Assembly (NCBI GenBank): GCA_002419585.1
Contig: DIGJ01000026.1
Span: forward strand, 62,001 to 126,000
Length of the DNA: 64,000 nt
Direction: 5' to 3'
From: Lachnoclostridium sp. UBA5725
Lineage (GTDB): Bacteria > Bacillota > Clostridia > Lachnospirales > Lachnospiraceae
Below the pieces are notes generated by a model. It saw nothing but the letters and a program-made list of their open reading frames with translations, was not told the origin of the DNA and did not search any database. Shown here piece by piece: positions 1-9,021 of the stretch (position 1 is the stretch's first letter; each line of letters opens with the position of its first letter). Made by a program: the position numbers and the translations under genes.

Positions 1-33
1 ACGATTGTTATCGATAACAAAATAATTCGTTAA
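1..33 (+). CDS. fliH: FliH C-terminal tail (partial)
   Basis: The first 33 bases read as an open frame ending TIVIDNKIIR and a TAA stop, 13 bases before the fliI start. FliH, the regulator of the FliI export ATPase, normally lies directly upstream of fliI, so this is most likely its C-terminus cut by the window edge. Identity rests on position only; ten residues are too few to recognise the family. Confidence 0.55.
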   Translation, partial: TIVIDNKIIR

Positions 34-46
34 AGGTGGTGGGAAA

Positions 47-1366
47 ATGGAATCCATACCATTTGATTCAAATAAATATAGTGCTCTTTTCAATAAATCA
101 TTTTGCCAAAGTCTGGGTAAAGTTGTTAAAGTGGTTGGATTAACAATTGAATCCATTGGACCCAGCGCAAAATTAAATGATTTATGTATGATATTTTCGA
201 GCGATTCTGGTCAAAAAATAATGGCAGAAGTGATTGGATTTCGTGATGACCGTGTGCTATTAATGCCATACAGTAATGTGGAAGGTGTAGGTCTTGGAAG
301 TCGTGTTGAAAATACGGGTGCGCCACTCAAGGTTATGGTTGGTGAAGAACTCTTAGGTAAGAGTTTGGATGGTCTTGGAATACCACTCGATGATTCACAA
401 CTTTATTCTACACAGTCCTATTCCGTTGTTGCAGAGCCCCCAGATCCAATGAAACGACAATTAATAGATGAAGTATTACCGCTTGGAGTAAAGGCGGTGG
501 ATGGATTAATGACCATAGGAAAAGGGCAAAGAATTGGTATCTTTGCTGGTAGTGGAGTTGGTAAAAGTACGCTGATGGGCATGTTTGCCAGAAACACAAA
601 GGCCGATATCAACGTGATCGCACTAATTGGAGAACGTGGAAGAGAAGTACGCGAATTTATTGAACGAGATCTAGGAGAAGAAGGCCAAAAGCGTTCGGTA
701 GTCGTTGTAGCAACCTCGGATAAACCAGCGTTAATTCGTAAAAAAGCAGCCATGACAGCCACAGCAATCGCCGAATATTTTAGAGATCAGGGAAAAGATG
801 TACTTCTTATGATGGATTCTTTGACTCGTTTTTCCATGGCGCAACGAGAAATCGGACTTGCCTCAGGAGAACCTCCGGTATCCAGAGGTTATCCACCAAG
901 TGTATATGCAGAGATGCCAAAGCTACTCGAACGTGCTGGTAATTCAGAAGTCGGATCAATTACAGGACTCTATACAGTACTGGTAGATGGTGACGACTTT
1001 AATGAACCGATAACCGATACAGCAAGAGGTATTTTAGATGGTCATATTATGCTCTCAAGGAAATTGGGTCATAAAAATCACTACCCTGCAATCGATGTTT
1101 TGCAGAGTATCTCACGTGTTATGAGTTCCATCGCGACAAAGGAACACAAAGCGAGTGCTGGAAAGTTAAAGAATGTATTGGCAACCTATACCGAAGCAGA
1201 AGATCTTATTAACATTGGTGCATATAAAAAGGGTTCCAATTCGGAAATTGATTATGCTATTGAAAAAATACGTGCAGTGAATGATTTTTTAATGCAACAA
1301 GTGGATGAGCGATTTACATTTGAAGAAGAAATAAATCTGTTGAGTCAACTCTTTGTTGAGGAATAA
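47..1366 (+). CDS. fliI: Flagellum-specific export ATPase FliI
   Basis: FliI is the F1-beta-like ATPase that sits under the flagellar export gate and helps unload export chaperones. The 439-residue length is normal for the family. A Walker A loop GSGVGKST lies near residues 168-175, followed by GERGREVREF and a Walker B strand ending LLMMDSLTRF, and the SRGYPPSVYAEMP segment typical of type III secretion ATPases. The ATG is preceded by AAGGTGGTGGG. It is the first complete gene of the cluster and is followed 16 bases later by fliJ. Assignment is firm. Confidence 0.97.
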   Translation: MESIPFDSNKYSALFNKSFCQSLGKVVKVVGLTIESIGPSAKLNDLCMIFSSDSGQKIMAEVIGFRDDRVLLMPYSNVEGVGLGSRVENTGAPLKVMVGEELLGKSLDGLGIPLDDSQLYSTQSYSVVAEPPDPMKRQLIDEVLPLGVKAVDGLMTIGKGQRIGIFAGSGVGKSTLMGMFARNTKADINVIALIGERGREVREFIERDLGEEGQKRSVVVVATSDKPALIRKKAAMTATAIAEYFRDQGKDVLLMMDSLTRFSMAQREIGLASGEPPVSRGYPPSVYAEMPKLLERAGNSEVGSITGLYTVLVDGDDFNEPITDTARGILDGHIMLSRKLGHKNHYPAIDVLQSISRVMSSIATKEHKASAGKLKNVLATYTEAEDLINIGAYKKGSNSEIDYAIEKIRAVNDFLMQQVDERFTFEEEINLLSQLFVEE

Positions 1367-1382
1367 GTAAAAGGCAGGACAT

Positions 1383-1838
1383 ATGGCAAAGTTTATCTAT
1401 AAAATGGAAAATATTCTTTCCATAAAGTTGAAGCTAGAAGAACAAGCAAAAAGTGCGTTCGGACAGGCTCAATTATTACTGAATAAAGAAGAAGAAAAGC
1501 TAAAACTACTAAATGACCGAAAAGATGAATACGAAGGAATATTACGTGGTGAAATCAAGGATGTTCTTGATGTCAGAGAAATTATTCGTTGTCAGGAGGC
1601 CATTGAAATTTTGAAATATGATATAAAGCTTCAAATAGTTTCAGTAAATGCTGCCAAGCAACAGGTGGAATTAGCTAGAATAAAGCTAAATGAAGCCATG
1701 ATAGACCGTAAAATACATGAAAAATTAAAAGAAACAGCATTTGAAGAATTTAAGAAAGAAATAAATTCGGAAGAACAAAAAGAAGTAAATGAACTGGTTA
1801 GTTTTACTTATGGAAAAAATCAGAGAAATGAGGAATAA
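1383..1838 (+). CDS. fliJ: Flagellar export protein FliJ
   Basis: A 151-residue, highly charged, almost entirely helical protein with no hydrophobic segment, directly after fliI. FliJ forms an antiparallel coiled coil that fits in the centre of the FliI ring and links it to FlhA. The length, the heptad-rich Glu/Lys/Leu composition and the position between fliI and a MotE-like gene support the call; FliJ sequences are poorly conserved, so the evidence is mostly context and coiled-coil character. Confidence 0.88.
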   Translation: MAKFIYKMENILSIKLKLEEQAKSAFGQAQLLLNKEEEKLKLLNDRKDEYEGILRGEIKDVLDVREIIRCQEAIEILKYDIKLQIVSVNAAKQQVELARIKLNEAMIDRKIHEKLKETAFEEFKKEINSEEQKEVNELVSFTYGKNQRNEE

Positions 1839-1840
1839 GT

Positions 1841-2608
1841 ATGGCGAAAAAAAAGAAAAAGGACGATATAAATAACATAGCGAATGAAGATGCGACGAAA
1901 GAAGGATCTGGAAATAAAATTTTAAGCATACTGATTGCTCTGGTAATCGTAATAATCTGGCTTGCATTCTTTGCAGTGCTAATTAAAATGGATGTGGGTG
2001 GCTTCGGAAGTAATGTTTTATCTCCAGTATTGAAAGATGTTCCAATTATTAACCGTGTTTTACCAGGATATGCTTCTTATCAGGATTCGGAAGGAAATAC
2101 ATATAAAAATTTGGATCAGGCAATGGCGAAGATTCAGGAATTAGAAGATCAAATTGCCTCCATGAGCAGTACTGGTACTGCAAATAGTGATTACATTTCA
2201 GATTTGGAAACTGAGAATGCAAGATTGAAAGTGTTCGAACAGGAACAAAAAGACTTCGAGCAACGTGTAGCTGATTTTGACGAGCAGGTAGTTTTTAATG
2301 ATAAGGCCCCTACGCTTGATGAATACAAAGCTTATTATGAACAGATCAGTCCTGATAATGCTGCAGATATTTATCAGAAAGTGATCGAACAACTCCAAGT
2401 AGATCAAAATATCTTAGATCAGGCAGACCGTTTTACCAATATGGAACCTGCAAGTGCGGCGCAAATATTGGAGGTTATGACAGGTGACTTGGATTTGGTA
2501 TGTAAAATACTAGAAAGTATGAAACCGAAACAAAGTGCAGCAATCATTCAGAATATGTCAGCAGAATATGCAGCTAAGATAACCAAAAAGTCTACTATTT
2601 TAGAGTAG
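1841..2608 (+). CDS. MotE/YlxF-like membrane protein
   Basis: A 255-residue protein with a Lys-rich N-terminus, one membrane segment near residues 26-50, a coiled-coil region near residues 90-140 and a C-terminal helical domain resembling the MgtE N-terminal/FliG fold (around AAQILEVMTGDLDLVCKIL and KPKQSAAIIQNM). In Bacillus the gene at this place between fliJ and fliK is ylxF; related MotE proteins act as motility chaperones. It starts two bases after the fliJ stop, so the two are translationally linked. Specific function here is inferred from family and position. Confidence 0.8.
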   Translation: MAKKKKKDDINNIANEDATKEGSGNKILSILIALVIVIIWLAFFAVLIKMDVGGFGSNVLSPVLKDVPIINRVLPGYASYQDSEGNTYKNLDQAMAKIQELEDQIASMSSTGTANSDYISDLETENARLKVFEQEQKDFEQRVADFDEQVVFNDKAPTLDEYKAYYEQISPDNAADIYQKVIEQLQVDQNILDQADRFTNMEPASAAQILEVMTGDLDLVCKILESMKPKQSAAIIQNMSAEYAAKITKKSTILE

Positions 2609-2658
2609 GTATCTTAGCTTGTCATAGATATATTTTTAGAGAAAGGAGGAAACGATAC

Positions 2659-4125
2659 ATGATGACAAAAAGTGTGTTAACACAAGTGGCTAACCTCATG
2701 GATAGTACAAAAACTTCATCATCAAAATCAAGAAGCAGTGAAAACCCGGATGTTTCATTTGGGAGCATTATGAATCAGAATGCGAATAAGATGAATACCT
2801 CAAAAAGTGACATAGATATATCGTCGAAAAAGCAAAACGTTTCTAAAAAATACGAAAATGATGATTCATCCATGGATACAACAACCCAAAAGGCAGTTTC
2901 GAACCCATCACAATCTACAGACAGTGTAAGGAAAGAAGAAACCAAGGTAACAACCGAAAAGGAAGCAGCCGACAATCAAAAAGTTGCACAGGATGAAATA
3001 AAACCGGAAGTAATCGCACAAGCATTAAATCAGATGCAAACGATGATTATTCATACTGTTACCGAGGTTCTTGGCATTTCAGAAGATGAATTAAATTCAT
3101 TTATGGAAGAACTTAATTTACAACCGGTCGATTTGCTAGAACCAGCAAATGTGATGCAGCTTATGATGCAGGTAAATGGCATGGAAGAACCAATGCAGCT
3201 TTTAACCGATGACAATCTATCCAATCAGTTAAAAGAACTGACAAGTATACTCGATCAGCTGGAACTTCCAGAAGAGTTTGGCATCACAAAAGATCAGATG
3301 ATAACGGCAATGGAAGCAATGACAAAAGAAATGGATTTCGATAAAGTTATGAGTGATGTCATGGATGACGTACCAGTGATGGTTGAAAGCAAGGCAAAAG
3401 CGGAACCTAATATTCTAGTTGAAAAATCAACATCAAAAGACCAAGATTTACAGCCGACAACCACTGAGATAGACAGCACGACGCAATCGACAGAAAAAAT
3501 AACCACGACAGCAACACAAACAACAAGTGAAGGCAGTACAGGCGGACAAAAAGAAAGCCGTGGCAGCAAATCACAAGAACAACAAACACCAGCAGAAACG
3601 TTTGTGCAAAATCTGGTAGTCAAAGGCCAAACACAGACGATGAATGTTGAGGCCACCGCACAACGAATCGAAACAATGCGAAATATTGTAGAGCAAGTTG
3701 TGGAACAGATTAAGGTTTCAATAAAACCGGAAGCTACTTCTATGGAACTTCAGTTAAATCCTGAAAATCTTGGTAAGATAAATTTATCGGTCGCTTCAAA
3801 AGATGGTCAGCTAACAGCAACCATTACGACGCAGACTGAAGTTGCAAAGCAAGCCCTTGAAAGTCAGATTCAAAATCTAAGGGATAATTTAAGTAATCAA
3901 GGATTAAAAGTAGAAGCAGTTGAAGTAAATGTTTCAAGCTTTGGATTTAGTGATAACCAGAATAATCAAATGACGAGTAGTGAAGATCAGAAAAAAAATC
4001 AAGGAAATCGAAGAAAAATCGATTTGAGTGAGTTTGATGAATTCGCAGCTGATGTAACGGAGGATGAAATCCTAGCAGCAAAGGTTATGGAACAAAATGG
4101 TGGTAATGTTGATTATATAGCATAA
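2659..4125 (+). CDS. fliK: Flagellar hook-length control protein FliK
   Basis: FliK is the exported molecular ruler that stops hook polymerisation and switches FlhB specificity. The 488-residue protein has a long Ser/Thr/Gln/Lys-rich disordered N-terminal part and a compact C-terminal hook-length domain at about residues 345-430 with the family hallmark MELQLNPENLGKINLSV. The start codon is one of two consecutive ATGs (2659, 2662); AAAGGAGG lies ten bases before the first. It sits between the MotE-like gene and flgD, as in other clostridial clusters. The low-complexity middle is normal for FliK. Confidence 0.93.
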   Translation: MMTKSVLTQVANLMDSTKTSSSKSRSSENPDVSFGSIMNQNANKMNTSKSDIDISSKKQNVSKKYENDDSSMDTTTQKAVSNPSQSTDSVRKEETKVTTEKEAADNQKVAQDEIKPEVIAQALNQMQTMIIHTVTEVLGISEDELNSFMEELNLQPVDLLEPANVMQLMMQVNGMEEPMQLLTDDNLSNQLKELTSILDQLELPEEFGITKDQMITAMEAMTKEMDFDKVMSDVMDDVPVMVESKAKAEPNILVEKSTSKDQDLQPTTTEIDSTTQSTEKITTTATQTTSEGSTGGQKESRGSKSQEQQTPAETFVQNLVVKGQTQTMNVEATAQRIETMRNIVEQVVEQIKVSIKPEATSMELQLNPENLGKINLSVASKDGQLTATITTQTEVAKQALESQIQNLRDNLSNQGLKVEAVEVNVSSFGFSDNQNNQMTSSEDQKKNQGNRRKIDLSEFDEFAADVTEDEILAAKVMEQNGGNVDYIA

Positions 4126-4141
4126 GGAAAGGAGAAATAAA

Positions 4142-4930
4142 ATGGCAGATGCAACTACATATACCTTAACGGCACCCGTAAAAGATGGAAAGATTGATTC
4201 GACAGCTTCCTCTTCTTCATCGAAAAGTTCGAAAAGTTCAGGAAGTGAAATGGGAAAAGATGAGTTTTTGCAACTTTTAGTAGCCCAGATGAAATATCAA
4301 GATCCATTGGAACCAACGGACAATACACAATATGTTTCGCAGTTAGCTACCTTCTCATCACTAGAACAGATGCAGAACTTAAATCAGACATCGGTTAACT
4401 CACAAGCATTCAATCTGGTTGGAAAAGAAGTTATTATGGAAACAACTTCTTCATCGGGAGCAACCACTTATATACAAGGAACTGTTGATTATGTAACAAT
4501 GAGTGGGAAGAAGACCTATTTATCCATTAATGATAAGTTATATTCCGCAGAGGATTTGTATTCCGTGATCGGAACAGATTACATTATATCTCAAAAAGTA
4601 CCGACTGTAGCACAGACGGCACTTACCTTTGATCATAGCAATCCAAAAGATCAAATAGTTGAAATCTCTCTTGGTGAAGATGATTACGAAGCTTCTATGG
4701 TAGCTCTTTATGTTAACGGAAAAGCTATTTCAAGTGACGATTTAAGCTATTCAGACGGTAAGGTTATAATCAGTAAGAAAGCATTTAGTGATTTAGACGC
4801 AGGTACATATAAAGTAGGATTTATTTTTAATGATACATTAAAGACTACGTATTCAGATAAGGTTACTGTTAAAGTAACAGGTATTAAAGCAGAAACTGCG
4901 GATACTTCCGATAGTTCAAAAACTGCGTAG
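4142..4930 (+). CDS. flgD: Flagellar hook capping protein FlgD
   Basis: FlgD is the scaffold that caps the growing hook and lets FlgE subunits assemble. The N-terminal region carries the recognisable signature KDEFLQLLVAQMKYQDPLEP near residues 40-59, followed by SQLATFSSLEQM. The rest (residues 90-250) is beta-rich, consistent with the FlgD tudor and Ig-like parts. It is 262 residues long and starts 16 bases after fliK behind GGAAAGGAG. Assignment is firm. Confidence 0.95.
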   Translation: MADATTYTLTAPVKDGKIDSTASSSSSKSSKSSGSEMGKDEFLQLLVAQMKYQDPLEPTDNTQYVSQLATFSSLEQMQNLNQTSVNSQAFNLVGKEVIMETTSSSGATTYIQGTVDYVTMSGKKTYLSINDKLYSAEDLYSVIGTDYIISQKVPTVAQTALTFDHSNPKDQIVEISLGEDDYEASMVALYVNGKAISSDDLSYSDGKVIISKKAFSDLDAGTYKVGFIFNDTLKTTYSDKVTVKVTGIKAETADTSDSSKTA

Positions 4931-4952
4931 CAATTGATTGGAGTGGATGTCG

Positions 4953-5369
4953 ATGAATATTCAAAACAACTATGCTTCCATAGAGCAGATGGTAGAACAG
5001 ATTGGAAATACACAGAATCTAGGTTCTGGCGCCAAATTAAATCCTTTAAAACCATCTGGTACTTTTTCTTTTCAAGAAGTTTTAGATAAGACAAAAGATA
5101 GCGGGGTTGAGGAGGCAGTAGGTGCCCTGAAATTTTCCAAACATGCAAATCAAAGGCTTGAAAGTAGAAACATTGACTTGTCTTTGAACCAGTTGAACCG
5201 TCTTCAAAATGGAACACAAAAGGCAAGAGAAAAGGGAATCAACGAATCGCTGGTAATGGTAGATAATTTAGCGTTTATCGTAAATGTAAAAAATAATACA
5301 GTTGTGACAGCAGTGAATGATGAAGGTGATGGCGTATTTACCAACATTGATGGTGCTGTAATTAGTTAA
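4953..5369 (+). CDS. Flagellar operon protein (TIGR02530-like)
   Basis: A small protein of 138 residues lying between flgD and flgE. The central segment LKFSKHANQRLESRNIDL followed by a helix and the end VVTAVNDEGDGVFTNIDGAV are typical of the short flagellar operon protein found at this location in Firmicutes, whose molecular role is not established. I place the start at the ATG at 4953 because GGAG at 4940-4943 is spaced correctly for it; an upstream in-frame TTG (4938) and ATG (4947) are possible but lie on the ribosome-binding site. Confidence 0.85.
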   Translation: MNIQNNYASIEQMVEQIGNTQNLGSGAKLNPLKPSGTFSFQEVLDKTKDSGVEEAVGALKFSKHANQRLESRNIDLSLNQLNRLQNGTQKAREKGINESLVMVDNLAFIVNVKNNTVVTAVNDEGDGVFTNIDGAVIS

Positions 5370-5466
5370 GCAGGTTTAAAGCGCTGGACCTTATAGGAAG
5401 CGTAAGTCCTTGAATGATAGATGGGACTAAGACTTGTATTTCGATTATTTTAGGAGGTCATTTATT

Positions 5467-6957
5467 ATGATGAGATCATTATATTCTGGTGTATCAGGAC
5501 TAAAAGTTCACCAGACCAAAATGGACGTTATCGGTAACAATATCGCTAACGTTAATACCGTAGGTTTTAAAGGAAGTTCCGTTACTTTTTCGGATGTTTT
5601 TTATCAGACAACACAGAGCGCATCTGGAGCGAATGAAGAAACTGGTGCTGCTGGTCAAAATGCGATACAGATCGGACTTGGTGCCGGACTTTCCGCAATC
5701 ACAACGAATGTATCAACTGCAGGTGGTTCTCAAAGAACGGATAATCCATTTGACTGTATGATCGGTGGAGATGGATTCTTTATTGTTAATAGTGGCGGAT
5801 CCGATTATTTTACAAAGAATGGATCGTTTAAGGTAGATGCTGCTGGTACCTTATGTACATCCGGTGGAGCCAATGTTATGGGATGGCAAGTTGATAAGGA
5901 TGGAAAAATTGTAAAGGCACAGGTTTCAGCGCTAAAGATTATGTCTCAAGAAAACCTTTATGCTAAGCCAAAGGCAACTACAAATGCGTACGTTTCTGGT
6001 AACATTGATAAAAAGGATACACAACTAGACAGCACTGGTGGTTATCCAGCCCAAGTTTCTTTTTATGATAATGTAGGAAATAGTTATACTGCAAAATTAG
6101 CAGTGAAGAGAACCAATCCAGTTGTCGATGGACAGTATACGGTAACTGTTACAGATATTGTAACCAAAGGGGATGCGAATAGTGGAACAAATGACCAATC
6201 CATTTTTGCAACATATGATGCAACAGGAAAACTTACGGGAGCATCTACAATAACCAAATTCAAATTTGGTGAATTAGAGTACAGCGCAGTTGTTAATACT
6301 ACAACGGGTGTCATTGATCTGAGCACTACTACTTCTGGTGCTCCTAATATACTAGAATTTAATGCGTCCAATGGTACCTACTCGGGGATACATAAGACGG
6401 GAGAAGGTGATGCGGATAAGAAAAAAGCCAAAACCATGCTTTTTGATTTGTCAAATACCGCGGATCCAACAAATCCATTTTCAGCTACTGGTATTTCAAT
6501 TGATTTTTCGTCAATCACCCAATATTCAACCGGTGATAAATCAAATCTGGAATCAACCAAAGGTGATTTTGCTGGAACTGGTGCAGGTCTTCCAGTTGGT
6601 AATATGACAGGAGTTAGCATTGACACCTCAGGTAAGATTTATGGTACATACGATAACGGTACGAATAAACTGTTAGGACAGATTGCAGTAGCTACGTTTG
6701 CAAATCCAGCAGGACTGGAAGCAGTTGGGGATACCTTGTTTGCGCAGACGAAAAACTCGGGTGAATTCGATGGAATTGGACAAGATCCATCCTCGAATGG
6801 TGGAAGTCTTACTACCGGAGTTTTGGAAATGTCCAATGTTGATTTGTCGACGGAATTTACAAACATGATCACAACACAAAGAGGTTTCCAGGCGAACTCT
6901 AGAATTATTACAACTTCAGATACTTTATTAGAAGAATTAGTTAATTTGAAACGATAG
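5467..6957 (+). CDS. flgE: Flagellar hook protein FlgE
   Basis: The hook subunit, exported and polymerised under the FlgD cap. The N-terminus MRSLYSGVSGLKVHQTKMD and the following GNNIANVNTVGFKG are the conserved rod/hook family motif; the C-terminal helix (NMITTQRGFQANSRIITTSD) pairs with it in the filament core. The middle, residues 90-400, is the variable surface region. The start is set at ATG 5467, ten bases after AGGAGG at 5452-5457, giving 496 residues; the upstream TTG at 5434 lies before the ribosome-binding site. The gene is followed by a terminator. Confidence 0.95.
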   Translation: MMRSLYSGVSGLKVHQTKMDVIGNNIANVNTVGFKGSSVTFSDVFYQTTQSASGANEETGAAGQNAIQIGLGAGLSAITTNVSTAGGSQRTDNPFDCMIGGDGFFIVNSGGSDYFTKNGSFKVDAAGTLCTSGGANVMGWQVDKDGKIVKAQVSALKIMSQENLYAKPKATTNAYVSGNIDKKDTQLDSTGGYPAQVSFYDNVGNSYTAKLAVKRTNPVVDGQYTVTVTDIVTKGDANSGTNDQSIFATYDATGKLTGASTITKFKFGELEYSAVVNTTTGVIDLSTTTSGAPNILEFNASNGTYSGIHKTGEGDADKKKAKTMLFDLSNTADPTNPFSATGISIDFSSITQYSTGDKSNLESTKGDFAGTGAGLPVGNMTGVSIDTSGKIYGTYDNGTNKLLGQIAVATFANPAGLEAVGDTLFAQTKNSGEFDGIGQDPSSNGGSLTTGVLEMSNVDLSTEFTNMITTQRGFQANSRIITTSDTLLEELVNLKR

Positions 6958-6968
6958 TTATTTAGAAG

Positions 6969-7013
6969 GGACTGTTGTAAAGCTTATTTATTTTACAACA
7001 GTCCTATTCTTTC
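6969..7013 (+). terminator. Rho-independent terminator after flgE
   Basis: A perfect 13-bp inverted repeat, GGACTGTTGTAAA (6969-6981) against TTTACAACAGTCC (6992-7004), lies 11 bases after the flgE stop and is followed by a T-rich stretch (TATTCTTTCC). The U-tract is interrupted, so read-through is possible. Confidence 0.75.
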
Positions 7014-7041
7014 CAAATAATGATAGAATATTGTCATAAAA

Positions 7042-7085
7042 GCTCAAAAAATAGAACGAATAGACTAATTTTGTCTGAATTGAGC
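7042..7085 (+). other. Small inverted-repeat structure before the flbD promoter
   Basis: GCTCAA (7042-7047) pairs with TTGAGC (7080-7085), enclosing a second short stem AGAC/GTCT. It sits between the flgE terminator and the flbD promoter. No known element was recognised; it could be a weak secondary terminator or an operator. Confidence 0.3.
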
Positions 7086-7094
7086 GAACTGTTC

Positions 7095-7123
7095 TTGTAA
7101 ATTAGCACTATATTGATTATAAT
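7095..7123 (+). promoter_or_regulatory. Sigma-A type promoter for flbD-motAB-fliL
   Basis: TTGTAA (7095-7100) and TATAAT (7118-7123) are separated by exactly 17 bases, 33 bases before the flbD start. Placed directly after the flgE terminator, it would restart transcription inside the cluster independently of the upstream promoter. Confidence 0.65.
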
Positions 7124-7156
7124 GAAAGCATAGTAGACTTGGAGGAGGTGTGTTTT

Positions 7157-7348
7157 GTGATTGAACTTACAAGGATGAATGGTACAAAAATTACGCTAAA
7201 TGCGGAATTGATTGAGATTGTTGAGGAGACGCCAGATACCGTAATTACGCTAACTTCAGGTAAGAAAATTCTCGTAAAAGAGAGTAGACAAGATATTAAA
7301 AATTTAGTAGTATTATACAAGAAAGAAATGTTTTTTGACGAAAATTAA
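7157..7348 (+). CDS. flbD: FlbD family flagellar protein
   Basis: A 63-residue protein starting MIELTRMNGTKITLNAELIE, the pattern of the small FlbD family found next to motA in Firmicutes and spirochaetes. Its biochemical role is not settled. I take the GTG at 7157 as the start because GGAGGAGG (7141-7148) is ideally spaced for it; the in-frame TTG at 7139 overlaps that site. It is followed almost directly by motA, the order seen in many clusters. Confidence 0.9.
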   Translation: MIELTRMNGTKITLNAELIEIVEETPDTVITLTSGKKILVKESRQDIKNLVVLYKKEMFFDEN

Positions 7349-7366
7349 TAGTAGGTGGTGGATAAG

Positions 7367-8155
7367 TTGGATATAGCTTCGATTTTGGGAATAGTAGTCT
7401 GCTTTGTGTTAATTATATTTGGTATGGTTTATGGAAAGTCTTTTAGTGCAGTTATTAACTTCATTGATATTCCATCGGTTATTCTGACAATAGGTGGTAC
7501 CTTATCTTGTATGTTGATACAGGCAAAGGATTTGGGATCATTTGTTAAATCCTTTATGTCGATTAGCTTGATTATGAAACCAATGCAAAATGATGAGGTG
7601 AAAACAATCCAAAGCATCATCGACTTGTCGAATGTTGCGAGAAAAGAAGGACTTTTGGCCTTAGAAGAAGCTGCAAATGGTATTGAAGATACTTTTTTGA
7701 AAAAAGGAGTTTTATTGATAGTAGATGGTACTGATCCAGAATTAGTGCGCAGTATTTTAGAAACGGAGCTTACCTGTATTGAAAGCCGACATAGTGATGT
7801 GATTGGCTTTTGGGAAGGCATGGCAGCAATGGGACCTGCATGGGGAATGATTGGTACTTTAATTGGTCTTATCAATATGTTGAAGAGTTTAAGTGATATG
7901 TCATCGGTTGGTCCAAACATGTCGGTAGCTCTTGTTACGACGTTCTATGGTTCCTTAATTGCAAACTGGATTTGTACGCCGGTAGCAACTAAATTGAAAG
8001 CGAATAATGCCTCTGAAATTGTAATAAAAGAGGTTATGGTAGAAGGACTCCTATCTATTCAAGCAGGAGAGAACCCTCGTGTCATTGAGGAAAAATTAAA
8101 ATCCTTCTTAGCACCATCAAACCGCGGTGCAATCGGTGAAGGCGGTGAAGTTTAG
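7367..8155 (+). CDS. motA: Flagellar motor stator protein MotA
   Basis: MotA with MotB forms the ion-driven stator that pushes on FliG. The protein has the expected four membrane segments: two near the N-terminus (ILGIVVCFVLIIFGMVYG and a segment around residue 40) and two near residues 150-205 separated by the cytoplasmic loop. The highly conserved segment GFWEGMAAMGPAWGMIGTLI precedes the third. The likely start is TTG 7367 (MDIASILGIV) with AGGTGGTGG in front, giving 262 residues; a GTG at 7355 is in frame but lies on that site. The stop overlaps the motB GTG by one base. Confidence 0.94.
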   Translation: MDIASILGIVVCFVLIIFGMVYGKSFSAVINFIDIPSVILTIGGTLSCMLIQAKDLGSFVKSFMSISLIMKPMQNDEVKTIQSIIDLSNVARKEGLLALEEAANGIEDTFLKKGVLLIVDGTDPELVRSILETELTCIESRHSDVIGFWEGMAAMGPAWGMIGTLIGLINMLKSLSDMSSVGPNMSVALVTTFYGSLIANWICTPVATKLKANNASEIVIKEVMVEGLLSIQAGENPRVIEEKLKSFLAPSNRGAIGEGGEV

Positions 8156-9003
8156 TGGCTAGAAAGAAAAAAGAGCAAAGTGGTGGTGGAGGATCACCAG
8201 CATGGATGGCGACTTTTTCTGATCTTATGAATTTGTTGCTTTGTTTCTTTGTATTACTCTTTGCGTTTTCAAGTGTGGATGCTGAAAAATTTGCAGAAAT
8301 TTCGGCTTCGTTAAGCAATAGTTACAGCGTTTTTTCTGGCGGCGCCCAGGCAATTGGTGAAGGGAAGATGATTTCACAAGGCGTTAGTCAGTTGTCTGAA
8401 ATGAGTGAATACTACAGTGAAATGGGTAGCAAAGGAACAGACACGAAAGATGGAGAAAATCAAGGAGAGACGGAAGATACCTCGCAATCTCAAAGCGAAT
8501 CCATAGAGGACTATAAAGAACAGCTAGAAGACTTGCAAAAAGAAAAAATTGAGGCTTTGTATGGAGAAGTTAGCGAAGCTACTCAGGCGAACGGTTTGCA
8601 AGATACGGTTGAGGTGTCAATGGATTCTAACTATCAATTTGTTCAAATCTCGATGAGTGGAGCAATTCTTTTTGATTCAGGACAAGCAGACATACGAGTT
8701 GAGGCAAAACCTATTTTAGATAAACTTGGCACCATTCTTAAAGTCTATGATAAATATGAGATTAAGATTGAAGGGCATACAGATAATATGCCAATTAATA
8801 ATTACAAATTTAATAGTAATATGTGGCTTTCAACAGCACGTGCAACAAATGTGTTTGAATATCTGACAACGGAAAAAGGACTAAATCCCAAGACACTGGA
8901 AGCATCCGGAAGAGGCGAATATGAGCCAATCGCAACAAATAGTACAGCACAAGGACGTTCAAAAAATCGCCGCGTTGAGATTAAAATATATAGTAAGGAT
9001 TAA
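8155..9003 (+). CDS. motB: Flagellar motor stator protein MotB
   Basis: MotB anchors the stator to peptidoglycan and carries the ion-conducting helix. The N-terminus has a Lys-rich start, then PAWMATFSDLMNLLLCFFVL, in which the Asp of FSDLM is the ion-binding residue. Residues 60-150 are a charged linker, and residues 155-280 are the OmpA-like peptidoglycan-binding domain with IEGHTDNMP and the RRVEIKI end. The start is a GTG overlapping the motA stop, so the pair is translationally coupled. The sequence alone does not tell whether protons or sodium are used. Confidence 0.95.
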   Translation: MARKKKEQSGGGGSPAWMATFSDLMNLLLCFFVLLFAFSSVDAEKFAEISASLSNSYSVFSGGAQAIGEGKMISQGVSQLSEMSEYYSEMGSKGTDTKDGENQGETEDTSQSQSESIEDYKEQLEDLQKEKIEALYGEVSEATQANGLQDTVEVSMDSNYQFVQISMSGAILFDSGQADIRVEAKPILDKLGTILKVYDKYEIKIEGHTDNMPINNYKFNSNMWLSTARATNVFEYLTTEKGLNPKTLEASGRGEYEPIATNSTAQGRSKNRRVEIKIYSKD

Positions 9004-9021
9004 CACAGGAGTGATTAAATT

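Noticed and set aside
3294..3656. Minus-strand frame of 120 codons within fliK
   Set aside because: It is the shadow of the low-complexity Thr/Gln/Ser-rich part of fliK, with no ribosome-binding site.
5370..5466. Possible hairpin in the gap before flgE
   Set aside because: GGACCTTA and TAAGTCC pair only with a bulge and there is no U-tract; too weak to call.
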